The position numbers were made by a program, and so were the translations under genes. A stretch of DNA of 64,000 bases from contig NZ_CP088247.1 of the NCBI RefSeq assembly GCF_021117295.1, positions 4,231,001 to 4,295,000 on the forward strand. Direction: 5' to 3'. Source of the stretch: Methylorubrum sp. B1-46 (GTDB lineage: Bacteria > Pseudomonadota > Alphaproteobacteria > Rhizobiales > Beijerinckiaceae). Below are positions 26,522 to 39,667 of this stretch, one piece after another. Below the pieces are notes generated by a model. The model worked only from the letters and a program-made list of their open reading frames with translations, had not been told where the DNA came from and ran no database searches. Position 1 is the stretch's first letter, and each line of letters begins with the position of its first letter.

Positions 26522-27502
26522 TTAGTACTTGCGAACCAGCGGAGCCGGAGCCGGGGCCGCCGCCGCCGGGGTGTAGAGCGGGGCGATGATACGGAACCAG
26601 CCGTCGGTCGAGTAAGCCTCCCGGTTCGACGCGACCGGCACGCCACCGATGATGTCCGTCTGCCGGTTCGTCGTCACGACGTCGCGGGCGACGTAAGCCT
26701 GAACCGAGAACGGTCCGAAGTCGTAACCGATGAGGCCGCCGAGGGCGAATCGGCCGCCGCGCCCGATGCGGCTGTTCGGGTTGTTCGGGAAGGCGAGCAG
26801 GTTCGGGTCGAGGTTGACCGTGCCGTAGCCGATGGCGCCGATCTCGAACTTGCCGAACTTCTTGGTCGCGGTCAGGTCGAGGTTGAACGCGTCCGAGATC
26901 TGCACCGGGCCGAAGAAGCCGGGGATGCCGTTGCGGCCGTCGAAGCGGCTGGGCGAGTCGTAGAAGTTGTAGGTCAGGTTGGCGGTCAAGTTCCAGCCGT
27001 CGCCGGTGTAGCTGATCGCGCCGCCGACGCGGTAGGTGTTGGAGGCCAGGATGTTCAGGCCGCCGCCACGACCGGCGTTGAGCTCGTTGAGGTAGGAACC
27101 GCCGAGCAAGCTGACGCCGATGTTGCCACCGAGGTCGAACGCCCAGATCGCGCCGACGAAGGTGCCGACGTTGATCGAGGTGTCACGGCTGCCAGCGGCG
27201 CGGCTGAAGGTGAACACGGTCGGGGGAGCCACGACGAACTCGAGGCGGCCGCCGAACGGCACGAAGGGGGTCGACCACACCAGGATCGGGATGTTGACGG
27301 CGGTGTCGACCGCGGTCGCATTCGGGCCGTCCGGGCTGCGGTAGGTGAAGGTGTTGATCGCGTAGATGCCCTCGGGGAGCGGCGCGCCGACGGCCAGACC
27401 GACCTGCTCACCGGGAACCGTGGTCGTCTGCGCCTGGGCGACGGTCGTCGTCATTCCGGCCGTTAGCGCGATCGCGCCTGCGGCGAGCCAGTTCTTCATC
27501 AT
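26522..27502 (-). CDS. Outer-membrane transporter, phenol-degradation MetA/SphA-like
   Basis: 326 residues with a Sec signal (MMKNWLAAGAIALTAGMTTT, cleavage near AQAQ). The rest is rich in alternating hydrophobic/aromatic strands typical of a beta barrel (NLTANLTYNFYDSPSRF, FEIGAIGYGTVNLD, RFALGGLIGYDFGPFSVQAY). This pattern fits the 'MetA-pathway of phenol degradation' outer-membrane family (COG4313). AAGGA before the ATG pair supports the start. It ends ...APLVRKY with a Pro/Ala linker; many such proteins end in an aromatic residue for Bam insertion, and Tyr here fits. Substrate unknown; the aromatic-compound role is from the family name only. Confidence 0.82.
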   Translation of the reverse strand: MMKNWLAAGAIALTAGMTTTVAQAQTTTVPGEQVGLAVGAPLPEGIYAINTFTYRSPDGPNATAVDTAVNIPILVWSTPFVPFGGRLEFVVAPPTVFTFSRAAGSRDTSINVGTFVGAIWAFDLGGNIGVSLLGGSYLNELNAGRGGGLNILASNTYRVGGAISYTGDGWNLTANLTYNFYDSPSRFDGRNGIPGFFGPVQISDAFNLDLTATKKFGKFEIGAIGYGTVNLDPNLLAFPNNPNSRIGRGGRFALGGLIGYDFGPFSVQAYVARDVVTTNRQTDIIGGVPVASNREAYSTDGWFRIIAPLYTPAAAAPAPAPLVRKY

Positions 27503-28036
27503 TTTTCTCGTTCCTTCCCAAGGATTTCAGGCGTCCGCCCCGTAGCGCCCGCACACCTTTCGCCTCCCTCTCTCCCCAGAGCGGGACGGCTGGTGTGATG
27601 CCGGGGCCCCCTACGGCCGCACCTCAAGTCTCGACGTTGGGAACTATTCTACAGACCGGCCGCGAAAGACAGGGGATTGCCTTCAATCTCGGCAGTTCGG
27701 ATCTCACCGTTGCGCAAAAGCCGCATTTTCGCTGCGGAGCAACCAAGCCCTTAACGAATCCTTACCGCTTCTACCTTCGGCCAATGCAGTGCGACAGGGT
27801 GGATGCAGGTGAAATAGTACATTTTCATCAAGCAATTGGCTGTCACGTCCGGCCGGGAGGCTTCGGCAGGGCAGGGCGGGCGATTGCGCAAGTGCGAATG
27901 CCGGATTCCCGCCCGGCCGGGCCGTTGCATCCGCGCACGGCGCTCCGAATCATCGCTTCGGCCCCTCGCTGCAGCCGGTTCGGAGCCGGCCGTCGTCAGG
28001 TTGTGCCGGCCCTCGCGTGGAGGCGGAGCCCGCCCC
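27503..28036. other. Gene-free region between the outer-membrane transporter and uvrA
   Basis: About 530 bases, no supported gene. The side next to the transporter must carry its promoter (minus strand, above 27502); the side next to uvrA holds the end of the uvrA transcript, with no clear intrinsic terminator. Confidence 0.5.
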
Positions 28037-31159
<3,123 letters not shown>

Positions 31160-31777
31160 GGGCGACGAATTCTCTGCGGCGGATCCGGGCCGCCCGGATG
31201 CGGCGCCCCCTCGATCGTTCGGACGGCAACGGGCGTGCCGCGCGGGAAAACAGTATCCGGGGACGGAGATGGGTTCCCAGCGGCCCGAAACCACTAGAAC
31301 GGAACGGGTACGACGGCAACGCCGACCTGCTCTGCGCGGCGGGGAAGGCGGATCGGACGCGGTCCGCGGTGCCGGAGACCGACTGGCCGGGCCTCCGGCC
31401 TGAGCCGAACCGGATTCGGCCCCAGACCCATCCGGGGTTCCGGCATCGTGCGTCCGCACGACTTCTGAGGTCGAGACCTTCGGGTTCGTCCTGCCATCGG
31501 CCCGCATCGTGTCGTCGATCGCGGTGGCCTGCGGATCGGCCAGGAAAGCCGGCCGGTCGGTCGCCTCAATCCGGTCCGCCGTGAGCCTATCGCGGGCCAA
31601 TATCTCTCGGCCCAAGCCTAAACCCGATGGAATCGCCCAAAAACACGCCAACCGCCAAAATAATAGCCAAGCAAACTGAAAGGTATTTTAGAAGTAATTT
31701 AAGAACAATTTCGCTAAACCTCAGCACAGTCTGATCAATGCTAAGAAGCACAGCCGTAGAGTGCTCTCGGGGGTTGC
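31160..31777. other. Divergent intergenic region between uvrA and the soluble chemotaxis-like gene
   Basis: About 620 bases. The half near the chemotaxis gene (31650-31735) is clearly A/T richer than the surroundings (AAAATAATAGCCAAGC, GGTATTTTAGAAGTAATT) and likely holds its promoter. No gene is supported. Confidence 0.5.
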
Positions 31778-32815
31778 ATGAACGACTTATCCCTTGCCGA
31801 GGTGGTTGGTGCGTCTGCGCGCGCCCTGAAGAACGAGGCCTCATCGAATCTCGGTGCCATTCAGTCGATTGCGAGCCGCATGAAGCTGCTGGCCCTGAAC
31901 GCGCTCATCGAGGCGGCCCATGCCGGCGAGAAGGGCGCGGGCTTCTCGGTCGTCGCGCAGGAAGTCCGAACCGTCTCGGGCGAGGTCGAGACCCTGGCCG
32001 CCGCGCTCGGGCTCGGCCTCAGAACCGGCGTGGACGACCTCACCGGGGCCGTCGCGCGGCTGGCAGGCGAGGCCCGCGCCACCCGCTGCGTGGACCTCGC
32101 GCTGAACGCCGTCGAGTTGATCGACCGCAATCTCTACGAGCGCACCTGCGACGTGCGCTGGTGGGCGACCGACGCCGCCCTGGTCGCTTGCGCACAGCAT
32201 CCCGCACCGGAGGCCGCGGCCTACGCGGCCGAGCGGCTCGGCGTGATTCTCTCGGCCTACACGGTCTATCTCGATCTCTGGCTGTGCGATCTCCAGGGCA
32301 GGGTGATCGCCAGCGGCCGGCCCGACACCTATCCCGGCGTCGTCGGGGCGCAGGTCGAGGCCGAGGCGTGGTTCCGGGATGCCTGCGCCCTGCACAGCGG
32401 CGACGCCTTCACGGCGGTCGACGTGCGGACCGAGCCGCGCCTGCGCGGGGCGCAGGTCGCCACCTACTGCGCCAGCGTGCGGGACGGCGGTCGCCCGGAG
32501 GGGGCGCCACTCGGCATTCTCGCCATCCATTTCGACTGGCAGCCGCAGGCCCGCGCCATCGTCCAGGGCGTCCGGTTGGGCGCGGGCGAGCGGGAGCGGA
32601 CTCGCGTGATGCTGCTCGACGCCCGCAACCGCGTGATCGCCTGCTCCCGGGGCGAGGGGGTGCTGAGCGAGACCTACCGCCTGCGCACGGACGGACGGTC
32701 CCAGGGCCATTACCGCGACGAGCGGGACCGCCTCGTCGCCTTCCACGAGACCCCCGGCTACGAGACCTATAGCGGGCTCGGCTGGCGCGGCGTGATCGAA
32801 CAACAGGTCGAATGA
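31778..32815 (+). CDS. Soluble chemotaxis-signalling protein: N-terminal MCP tip plus C-terminal Cache-like sensor
   Basis: 345 residues with no signal peptide or transmembrane helix. Residues about 20-75 reproduce the MCP kinase-contact tip (IASRMKLLALNALIEAAHAGEKGAGF, VVAQEVRTVSGEVETL); only short arms flank it, so the methylation helices are lacking. A sensor-like domain follows (about 140-345), rich in CDLQGRVIASGRPDTYPGVV, AEAWFRDACALHSGDAF, PLGILAIHFDWQPQAR and ARNRVIACSRGEG, resembling a Cache fold. The order (signal tip first, sensor last) is opposite to a usual receptor. It could report a cytoplasmic ligand to CheA/CheW or act in a c-di-GMP-like pathway; which is unknown. A full MCP lies just downstream. 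Confidence 0.75.
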   Translation: MNDLSLAEVVGASARALKNEASSNLGAIQSIASRMKLLALNALIEAAHAGEKGAGFSVVAQEVRTVSGEVETLAAALGLGLRTGVDDLTGAVARLAGEARATRCVDLALNAVELIDRNLYERTCDVRWWATDAALVACAQHPAPEAAAYAAERLGVILSAYTVYLDLWLCDLQGRVIASGRPDTYPGVVGAQVEAEAWFRDACALHSGDAFTAVDVRTEPRLRGAQVATYCASVRDGGRPEGAPLGILAIHFDWQPQARAIVQGVRLGAGERERTRVMLLDARNRVIACSRGEGVLSETYRLRTDGRSQGHYRDERDRLVAFHETPGYETYSGLGWRGVIEQQVE

Positions 32816-32996
32816 GGCGCCTATAGCCTGCCACGACATCCTGAAACGTATTCGGCCCGTATAGGCGGTTTGTGCGTGGCCAGACTGATGAAATCATAGC
32901 ACGAATGCACTAAAATTAAGCAAAGCCGATAGGGCGAAATCCTTACTTTACGTTCGCCGGTCACGGTGCAGCGCAAACCGTTCGGATCGTTCCGTC

Positions 32997-35042
32997 ATGA
33001 AGCTACCCTCGTCCCTGCGCGCCCGTATCGTCACCGTGGCGCTGATCCCCTGCCTCGCCTTCGGTGCCGCGGCGGGGGTGGCGGTGACGGAGCGGGTGGG
33101 TCAGGGCCGGGCAATGGCGCGGATGGAGGAGCTGGCCGGCCTCTCGGTCCGGATCGGCGCCTTCGTCCACGAGGCGCAGAAGGAGCGCGGGGCCTCCAGC
33201 CTCTATCTCGGTTCGAAGGGGAGCCAGTTCGCCCCGGAACTCGCCGCGCAGCGCACGTTGACGGATGCGGCGCGCGCCGCCCTGATCGCCGATCTCGACG
33301 CCGCCGGGGCGGGGGCGGATGCGGATTTCGCGCGCAAGGCGGCGGCCCTGCGCGCTCGGCTCGGCGGGATCGAGCGGCATCGCGGCGCGGTGGACCGGCT
33401 GGAGGTCGGCGTGCCGGCCAACCTCGCGGTCTATAGCGGCGTCATCGCCGGGGCCCTCGGGGTCGTGCGCGGGGTGGCGCAGATCGCCGCCGACCCGGCC
33501 ATCGGCACCCGCGTCTCCGCCCTGTCTGCCTTCCTCTCGCTCAAGGAGTTCGCCGGCCAGGAGCGGGCGGCGGCCTCCGCCGCCTTCGCCGCGGGCGCGA
33601 TCGATCTCGCGGGCCTGCGCCGACTCACCGGACTGGCCTCGGATCAGGCGACCTTCGAGGGGCTGTTCCGCGCCGCGGGCGCCGCGGAGGAGATCGCCGC
33701 GCTCGATGCGGCGAACGCTTCGGAGGCCGCCCGCGAGGTCGCCCGGCTCCGCACCCTCGCCCTCGACACGGCGCCCGGCCAGACACCCGCCTTCACCGAC
33801 GCCAAGGGCTGGTTCCGGCTCGCCACCCAGCGCATCGACGAGTTGAAGGGGATCGAGGATCGCCTGACCGCCGCCCTGGCGCGGGAGGCGGGGGCGGCGC
33901 GGGCGCGGGCCGAGCACACGGTTCTGCTCTGGGCCGGGACGGCGCTCGCCACCCTGCTGCTCTCGGTGGGGCTGGCCTTCGGCCTCGGTTCGGCGATCGC
34001 CCGTCCCCTGAGCCGCATGGCGCGGGCGCTCACCGCGATCGGGCAAGGTGAGACCGAGGTGGAGATCCCCGTGAACGGGCCGGGCGAGCTGCGCAGCATC
34101 GCCGCCGCGGCCCTCGCCTTCCGCGACAGCGTGGCCGAGCGGGCCCGCATCCGCGCCGCCCAGGAGCGCGGCGCCGAGGAGGAGGCCGCTCGCCGCCAGG
34201 CGGCGATGATGGCGGTGGCCGACGGGTTCGAGGCGCGGGTCGGCGGCATCGTCGAGGCGGTCTCGGCGGCCGCACAGCAACTGGAGGGCGCCGCCCAAGC
34301 GATGACCACGGCGGCGGGCGAGACCTCTGCGCTCAGCGCGTCCGCCGCGCAGGCCTCGGCCCAGGCGGCGCGCTCCTCCGACGGCATCGCCGCGGCGACC
34401 GAGGAACTGTCGGCCTCGATCCGCGAGATCTCGGCCCAGGTCGGCTCCTCGGCGCTGGCGGCGAGTGCCGCCGAGGAGGAGGCGGCCCGCACGGCGGGAG
34501 AGGTCGAGCGCCTCGCCGCGGCCGCGAGCAGCATCGGCCAGATCGTCGGGCTGATCTCGCAGATCGCCGGCCAGACCAATTTGCTCGCCCTCAACGCCAC
34601 CATCGAGGCGGCCCGCGCCGGTGAGGCGGGACGGGGCTTTGCCGTCGTCGCGGCGGAGGTGAAGGGGCTCGCCGCCCAGACGGCGCGGGCTACCGACGAG
34701 ATCGCCGGGCGAATGGCGGAGATCGAGGCCGCCACCGGCGCCTCGGTCACAGGCATCACCGGCATCGCCCGCACCATCCGCGACCTGTCGCGGATCTCCG
34801 GCGACATCGCCGCTGCGGTCGAGCAGCAGGGCGCGGCCACCGCCGAGATCGCCCGCACCACGGTCGAGACCTCGGGAGGTGCGCGCCGCGCCTCGAACGA
34901 CGTGGCGGGCGTGGCCCGCACCGCCGACGATGCCAGCACCGGTTCGGGCCAGGTGCTCGACGCGGCGAGCGATCTCGCCCGTCAGGCGACGGCCCTGCGC
35001 AGGGAGGTCGGCGGCTTCCTCGCCCAGGTCCGGGCGGCCTGA
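32997..35042 (+). CDS. Methyl-accepting chemotaxis protein with NIT sensor domain
   Basis: 681 residues: TM1 about 10-31, a periplasmic helical NIT (nitrate/nitrite-sensing) domain ([20 protein letters not shown], with [15 protein letters not shown]), TM2 about 309-331 ([21 protein letters not shown]), HAMP ([20 protein letters not shown]), then a long signalling coiled coil whose tip reads [20 protein letters not shown] and [15 protein letters not shown]. Senses an external ligand and controls CheA. Nitrate/nitrite sensing is inferred from the domain family only. It begins about 180 bases after the soluble chemotaxis-like gene, in the same direction, with A/T-rich sequence in between that may carry its own promoter. 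Confidence 0.92.
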   Translation: MKLPSSLRARIVTVALIPCLAFGAAAGVAVTERVGQGRAMARMEELAGLSVRIGAFVHEAQKERGASSLYLGSKGSQFAPELAAQRTLTDAARAALIADLDAAGAGADADFARKAAALRARLGGIERHRGAVDRLEVGVPANLAVYSGVIAGALGVVRGVAQIAADPAIGTRVSALSAFLSLKEFAGQERAAASAAFAAGAIDLAGLRRLTGLASDQATFEGLFRAAGAAEEIAALDAANASEAAREVARLRTLALDTAPGQTPAFTDAKGWFRLATQRIDELKGIEDRLTAALAREAGAARARAEHTVLLWAGTALATLLLSVGLAFGLGSAIARPLSRMARALTAIGQGETEVEIPVNGPGELRSIAAAALAFRDSVAERARIRAAQERGAEEEAARRQAAMMAVADGFEARVGGIVEAVSAAAQQLEGAAQAMTTAAGETSALSASAAQASAQAARSSDGIAAATEELSASIREISAQVGSSALAASAAEEEAARTAGEVERLAAAASSIGQIVGLISQIAGQTNLLALNATIEAARAGEAGRGFAVVAAEVKGLAAQTARATDEIAGRMAEIEAATGASVTGITGIARTIRDLSRISGDIAAAVEQQGAATAEIARTTVETSGGARRASNDVAGVARTADDASTGSGQVLDAASDLARQATALRREVGGFLAQVRAA

Positions 35043-35046
35043 ATTG

Positions 35047-35158
35047 GGGTTTCGAAAGGGCGAGCCCTTTCGCGGATCCAGGGCGGAGCCCTGGTTGAAG
35101 GGCGATCGGGGCGCTGCCCCGAGACCCCGCCAAAGGGATGATCCCCTTGGAATCCCGG
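35047..35158. repeat. Composite stem-loop intergenic repeat, copy B
   Basis: GGTTTCGAAAGGGCGAGCCC...TTTCG, CCAGGGCGGAGCCCTGG, TCGGGGCGCTGCCCCGA and AAAGGGATGATCCCCTT in a row. Same order as copy C (55307-55414). It sits between the convergent MCP and RND adaptor genes. Confidence 0.82.
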
Positions 35159-35161
35159 GCC

Positions 35162-36379
35162 TCAGTGCCGCGCTTCGCCCGCCGCGGGCGTGTCGTGCAC
35201 GGCGCTGACCTCCTCGGCGATCCGCGGCTCGACCTTGAGGTTCTGGCGCATGCTCTGGAGATGGTCGGTCACCACCAGCGTGCCGGGCTTGAGGCCTTTG
35301 AGCACGGCGGTGTTGTCGCCGTAGACGTCGCCGACCTCGATCGCGGTCATGTGGACGGTGCCGGCCTCGTCCACGGTCCAGACCACCTGCTGGTCGAGCT
35401 GGGCCGAGAGCGCGACCGTCGGCACTAGGAGACGCTCCTGCCGGCCGACTTCGATGCGCGAGCGGACGAAGCGGCCGGGCAGGTAGCGCTCGTCCGCGTT
35501 GTCGAGCCAAGCCTGGATCAGGCGGCGGCCGGTGCGGGGATCGAAGCGGTTGTCGAGCCGGTAGATCGTGGCCTCGCGCACGGGCTGGCGCTGGACGTCG
35601 AGAAGCTGGACCTTCACCCGCCCCTCGCCTTGAGCGACCCGCACGGCCTCCGCATCCTCGGAGGAGAGCGCCATCTGCACGTCGATCGGGTTCACCTGCA
35701 CCACGGAGACGAGGTTGGTCTGGTTCTCGATCACCATGTCGCCGATATTGGCCATGGACAGACTGGAGCGCCCGTCGAAGGGCGCGCGGATCACCGCGTA
35801 TTCGAGGTTCAGCCGCTGGCGGGCCATGGCGGCCTCCGCCTCTTCGAGCTTGGCATTCGCGGTGGCGAGGTTCGACTGGTTCTGCTGGGCGCGCTGCTCG
35901 GTGGCGAAGCCCTTGTCGGCGAGCTGCTCGGTGCGGTTCACCTCGGCCTGGGCGAAGTCGAGGGTGGCCTTGGCCTGGTCGCGCAAGGCCTGCGCCGACT
36001 TGAGGGCGACCTCGAACGGGCGCGGGTCGATGCGGAACAGCACCTGACCCTTCTTCACGTGGCCGCCGGGCTCGAACGGGCGCTCGACCACGAAGCCGGT
36101 CACGCGGGCCTGCAGGGCGGCGTCGCGGGGCGAGACGATGGTGCCGGTATACTCGAAGGCGACCGGCACCTCCTGACTGCTGGCGCGCACCGCCTTCACC
36201 GCCAGCCGCGGCTCCTCCCTGGCGCGCTTGGTGTCGGCGCGGCTCGCCACCTTGAAGTGATGGGCGAGGAAGCCGGGGATCGGATGCCCCGCCCCCCACC
36301 ACGCGCCCGCGGCGATCCCGAGCGCGCCGACGACGAGACCGGTGATGACGAAGCCGACGCCTTGGCGCACGAGAGCCAT
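35162..36379 (-). CDS. RND efflux periplasmic adaptor (MFP)
   Basis: AcrA/MdtA-type adaptor. The start (MALVRQGVGFVITGLVVGAL, ATG 36379) opens with a single membrane anchor or signal. Then lipoyl (VAFEYTGTIVSPRDAALQAR), a coiled-coil hairpin (LKSAQALRDQAKATLDFAQA ... EQRAQQNQSNLATANAKLEE), second lipoyl (EYAVIRAPFDGRSSLSMANI), and a beta barrel plus membrane-proximal domain. 405 residues. It is transcribed away from the permease gene 131 bases off, an unusual divergent arrangement for a pump pair; one bidirectional promoter region at 36380-36510 likely serves both. No outer-membrane factor is adjacent. Confidence 0.9.
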   Translation of the reverse strand: MALVRQGVGFVITGLVVGALGIAAGAWWGAGHPIPGFLAHHFKVASRADTKRAREEPRLAVKAVRASSQEVPVAFEYTGTIVSPRDAALQARVTGFVVERPFEPGGHVKKGQVLFRIDPRPFEVALKSAQALRDQAKATLDFAQAEVNRTEQLADKGFATEQRAQQNQSNLATANAKLEEAEAAMARQRLNLEYAVIRAPFDGRSSLSMANIGDMVIENQTNLVSVVQVNPIDVQMALSSEDAEAVRVAQGEGRVKVQLLDVQRQPVREATIYRLDNRFDPRTGRRLIQAWLDNADERYLPGRFVRSRIEVGRQERLLVPTVALSAQLDQQVVWTVDEAGTVHMTAIEVGDVYGDNTAVLKGLKPGTLVVTDHLQSMRQNLKVEPRIAEEVSAVHDTPAAGEARH

Positions 36380-36510
36380 TCTCCGAGAGCGGGACGAGGC
36401 CGGCCGCCCGGCCTGTCCCGGGCGCGGCACCGGAGGGAACACGCGGAGTCCCAAGACGTTGCACGCGGGTCCTTCACGGCCCCGTTGAATTTCCGGAGGC
36501 GGCCCCTCGA

Positions 36511-39500
36511 ATGTTCGCCACGTTCGTCGACCGGCCGATCCTCGCGGGCGTGATCTCCCTCATCATCACGGTGATCGGCCTCGTCGCCGGGCTGACGCTG
36601 CCGGTGGCGCAGTACCCTGAGATCGCCCCGCCCATCATCAACATCCAGGCGACCTATCCCGGCGCCTCGGCCCAGCAGGCCTACGAGTCGATCGCGATTC
36701 CGCTGGAGCAGGAGATCAACGGCGCGCCCAACCTGATCTACATCCAGTCGACCTCCTCGACCGATGGCAGCGTCTCGATCGACGCCACTTTCGAGGTCGG
36801 CTCGAACCTCGACGCCGCCGCGGCGGAGGTGCTGACCCGGTCGAGCCGCGCCGAGGCGAAGCTGCCGGAGGCGGTGCGGGCGCAGGGGCTGGAGATCCAG
36901 AAATCGTCGCGCCAGCGGCTCGGCAACGTCGTGCTCTACGCCGATGAGGGCACCGGCTTCGACGAATTGTTCCTGGCCAACTACGCCGAGACCCAGGTCA
37001 TCAAGCCCCTGCGCCGGGTCACCGGCATGGGCCGCATCCTGAACTTCTCCAACATGCGCTACGCCATGCGCATCTGGCTCGATCCGGCGAAGATGGAGGC
37101 GCTCTCCCTGTCGACCGAGACGGTGCTCCAGGCCGTCCAGGCGCAGAACGCGCAGGTGACGACGGGCTCGCTCGGCAAGCTGCCGATGGGCCGCGCCACG
37201 CCGTTCGAGTTGCAGCTCGTCACCAAGGGCCGGCTGATGAAGCCGGAGGAGTTCGGAAACATCGTCCTGCGGGCCGAACCCGACGGTTCAGTGGTGCGCG
37301 TCTCGGACGTGGCGCGGGTGGAGCTCGGCTCGGAGCAGTACGGCGTCACCTCGAACTTCGACGGCAAGTCCTCCGCCACGCTCGGCATCTTCCAGAACCC
37401 CGACGCCAACGCGGTCGAGGTGATGAACGGAACGCGCGAGACCATGGCGGATCTCGCCAAGCGCTTTCCGCCGGGCCTGCACTACACCATCGCCCTCGAC
37501 TCCACCGAGTTCGTGAAGGAGGCGATCTACGAGGTGGTGCGGACCCTGATCGAGGCGATCCTCATCGTCACGGTCGTCACCTACCTGTTCCTGCAGAACT
37601 GGCGCGCCACCCTGATCCCGACCATCGCCGTGCCGATCGCGCTGATCGGCACCTTCGGGCCGATGGCGCTACTCGGCTTCTCCTTCAACACGCTGAGCCT
37701 GCTCGGCCTCGTGCTCGCGGTCGGGCTCGTGGTCGACGACGCGATCATCGTCGTCGAGAACACCGAGCGGCTGATGGCCGAGGGCATGGAGCCGAAGCCC
37801 GCCTCCCGCGAGGCGGTCAACGAGATCGGCGGCCCCGTCATCGCGACGACGCTGGTGCTCGCCGCCCTGTTCGTGCCGGTGGCCTTCATCCCCGGCCTCA
37901 CGGGGCAGCTCTACAACCAGTTCGCGCTCACCATCGCCATCTCGGTGCTGATCTCGGCGGTCGTCTCTCTGACCCTGACGCCGGCCCTGTGCGGCCTGCT
38001 GCTGAAGCCTCATGAACACCAGAAGGCGCGCTGGTGGCGCAAGCCGCTGGATTGGTTCAACGTCGCCCTGGAGCGCTCCGCCGATTTCGTCGCCCGCACG
38101 ATCGGCTGGCTCGCCCGCCACGTCGTCCTGACGCTCGTCGCCTTCGCGCTGTTTGCCGGCGCCACCCTGCTGCTGCTGATGCAGCGCCCCACCGGCTTCG
38201 TGCCGGACGAGGACCAAGGCTACCTCTACGCGGAAGTGGCGATGCCGCTGGGCGCCTCGGTGCAGCGCACGGAGGCGATGAATGCCCGCTTCGGCGAGGC
38301 CTTGCGCGCCCGCGACGACGTCGATCACACCATCGGCGTCAGCGGGCGCTCCTTCCTCGCCGATACGGTCGCCCCGTTCTACGGCTTCAACATCCCGGTG
38401 ATGAAGCCGTGGGACGAGCGCAAGACCACGGTCGACGACCTGATCCGCGACATGGAGGAGCGCTTCCGGCACGATCCCGACGGGCAGGTGCGCATCGCCA
38501 ACCCCTCGCCGCTGCCGGGACTCGGCTCCCGCGGCGGGCTGACGCTGGAGATCCAGGACCGCTCCGGCAATGGCGGCCTCGGGCTGGCGCGGACGGCGAC
38601 CGACTTCATCGAGAAGATCCGAGCGCTGCCGGGCGTGTCGAGCGCGACGCCGACCACCGATTGGGGCGTGCCGCAACTGCGCCTCGACATCGACCGGGCC
38701 AAGGCCGAGCAACTCGGCGTGCCGCTGGCGCGGCTGTTCGAGGCGCTCGGCACCTATGTCGGGTCGAGCTTCGTCAACCTCTTCAACCGGTTCGGCTTCG
38801 TCTACCAGGTCTATGTCCAGAGCGACGCGTCGGGGCGGCGCCTGTTCCAGGATCTGGAGGCGCTCACCGTCCTCAACGCGCAAGGGGAGCCGGTGCGCCT
38901 CGGGTCGCTGGTGCAGGCGAAGTTCACCACGGGGCCGACGGCGGTCCTCTCCTACAACACCTATCCGGCGATCGAGGTGGCGGTGACGGTCGCCCCCGGC
39001 TCCAGTTCCGGCACGGTGATCGCGGCGATCGAGGAATTGGCCGAGGATCTACCGCGCAACACCTCCATCGAATGGTCCGAGATCGCCTATCAGGAGAAGA
39101 TCGCCGGCAACGTCGCGCCGCTGATCTTCGCGCTCGGCGTGTTCATGATCTTCTGCTTCCTGGCCGGGCAGTACGAGAGTTTGCGCCTGCCGCTGGTGAT
39201 CCTGCTCGCCACGCCGCTCGCCATCTTCGGAGCGGTCGGCTTCCTCGCGCTCCGCGGCATGCCGCTCGACGTGTTCGGCCAGATCGGCCTGCTCCTCCTC
39301 GTCGGCCTGGCGGCCAAGAATTCGATCCTGCTCGTCTCCTTCGCCGAGGAGCTGCGCGCCAAGGGAGAGGATGCTCTGGAGGCGGCCCGGCACGCCACGC
39401 GGATGCGCATGCGCCCGATCCTGATGACCTCGTTCGCCTTCATCCTCGGTTCGGTGCCGCTCGCCATCGCCAGCGGCGCGGGGGCGAATGCCCGGCTCTC

Positions 39501-39657
39501 CATGGGCACGGTGGTGATCGGCGGCCTGCTGGTGGCTACGATCCTGACCCTGTTCGTCACCCCGGTCTTCTACGTCGCCGCCGAGCGTCTGCGCGGTGAG
39601 CCGGAGAGTGGGAAAGACACGAGCGGGGAGGAGGGCAAGGCGGTGCCGACGGCGTGA
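36511..39657 (+). CDS. RND multidrug efflux permease (HAE1, AcrB-like)
   Basis: 1048 residues with two repeats of large periplasmic loop plus six helices. Intact proton-relay helix GLVVDDAIIVVENTERLM, N-terminal MFATFVDRPILAGVISLIIT, C-terminal half IGLLLLVGLAAKNSILLVSFAEE and MTSFAFILGSVPL. GTLPVA-type start region LTLPVAQYPEIAPP. Complete and uninterrupted, in contrast to the pump at 14456-17586. Divergent from its likely adaptor at 35162-36379. Substrates unknown. Confidence 0.95.
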   Translation: MFATFVDRPILAGVISLIITVIGLVAGLTLPVAQYPEIAPPIINIQATYPGASAQQAYESIAIPLEQEINGAPNLIYIQSTSSTDGSVSIDATFEVGSNLDAAAAEVLTRSSRAEAKLPEAVRAQGLEIQKSSRQRLGNVVLYADEGTGFDELFLANYAETQVIKPLRRVTGMGRILNFSNMRYAMRIWLDPAKMEALSLSTETVLQAVQAQNAQVTTGSLGKLPMGRATPFELQLVTKGRLMKPEEFGNIVLRAEPDGSVVRVSDVARVELGSEQYGVTSNFDGKSSATLGIFQNPDANAVEVMNGTRETMADLAKRFPPGLHYTIALDSTEFVKEAIYEVVRTLIEAILIVTVVTYLFLQNWRATLIPTIAVPIALIGTFGPMALLGFSFNTLSLLGLVLAVGLVVDDAIIVVENTERLMAEGMEPKPASREAVNEIGGPVIATTLVLAALFVPVAFIPGLTGQLYNQFALTIAISVLISAVVSLTLTPALCGLLLKPHEHQKARWWRKPLDWFNVALERSADFVARTIGWLARHVVLTLVAFALFAGATLLLLMQRPTGFVPDEDQGYLYAEVAMPLGASVQRTEAMNARFGEALRARDDVDHTIGVSGRSFLADTVAPFYGFNIPVMKPWDERKTTVDDLIRDMEERFRHDPDGQVRIANPSPLPGLGSRGGLTLEIQDRSGNGGLGLARTATDFIEKIRALPGVSSATPTTDWGVPQLRLDIDRAKAEQLGVPLARLFEALGTYVGSSFVNLFNRFGFVYQVYVQSDASGRRLFQDLEALTVLNAQGEPVRLGSLVQAKFTTGPTAVLSYNTYPAIEVAVTVAPGSSSGTVIAAIEELAEDLPRNTSIEWSEIAYQEKIAGNVAPLIFALGVFMIFCFLAGQYESLRLPLVILLATPLAIFGAVGFLALRGMPLDVFGQIGLLLLVGLAAKNSILLVSFAEELRAKGEDALEAARHATRMRMRPILMTSFAFILGSVPLAIASGAGANARLSMGTVVIGGLLVATILTLFVTPVFYVAAERLRGEPESGKDTSGEEGKAVPTA

Positions 39658-39667
39658 GGAGCGCCGG

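Noticed and set aside
33003..36464. A 1153-codon minus-strand frame running across the MCP and RND adaptor genes
   Set aside because: Arg/Gly/Asp-rich shadow of the MCP (plus) and of the adaptor in another frame; no family resemblance, and both real genes are well supported.
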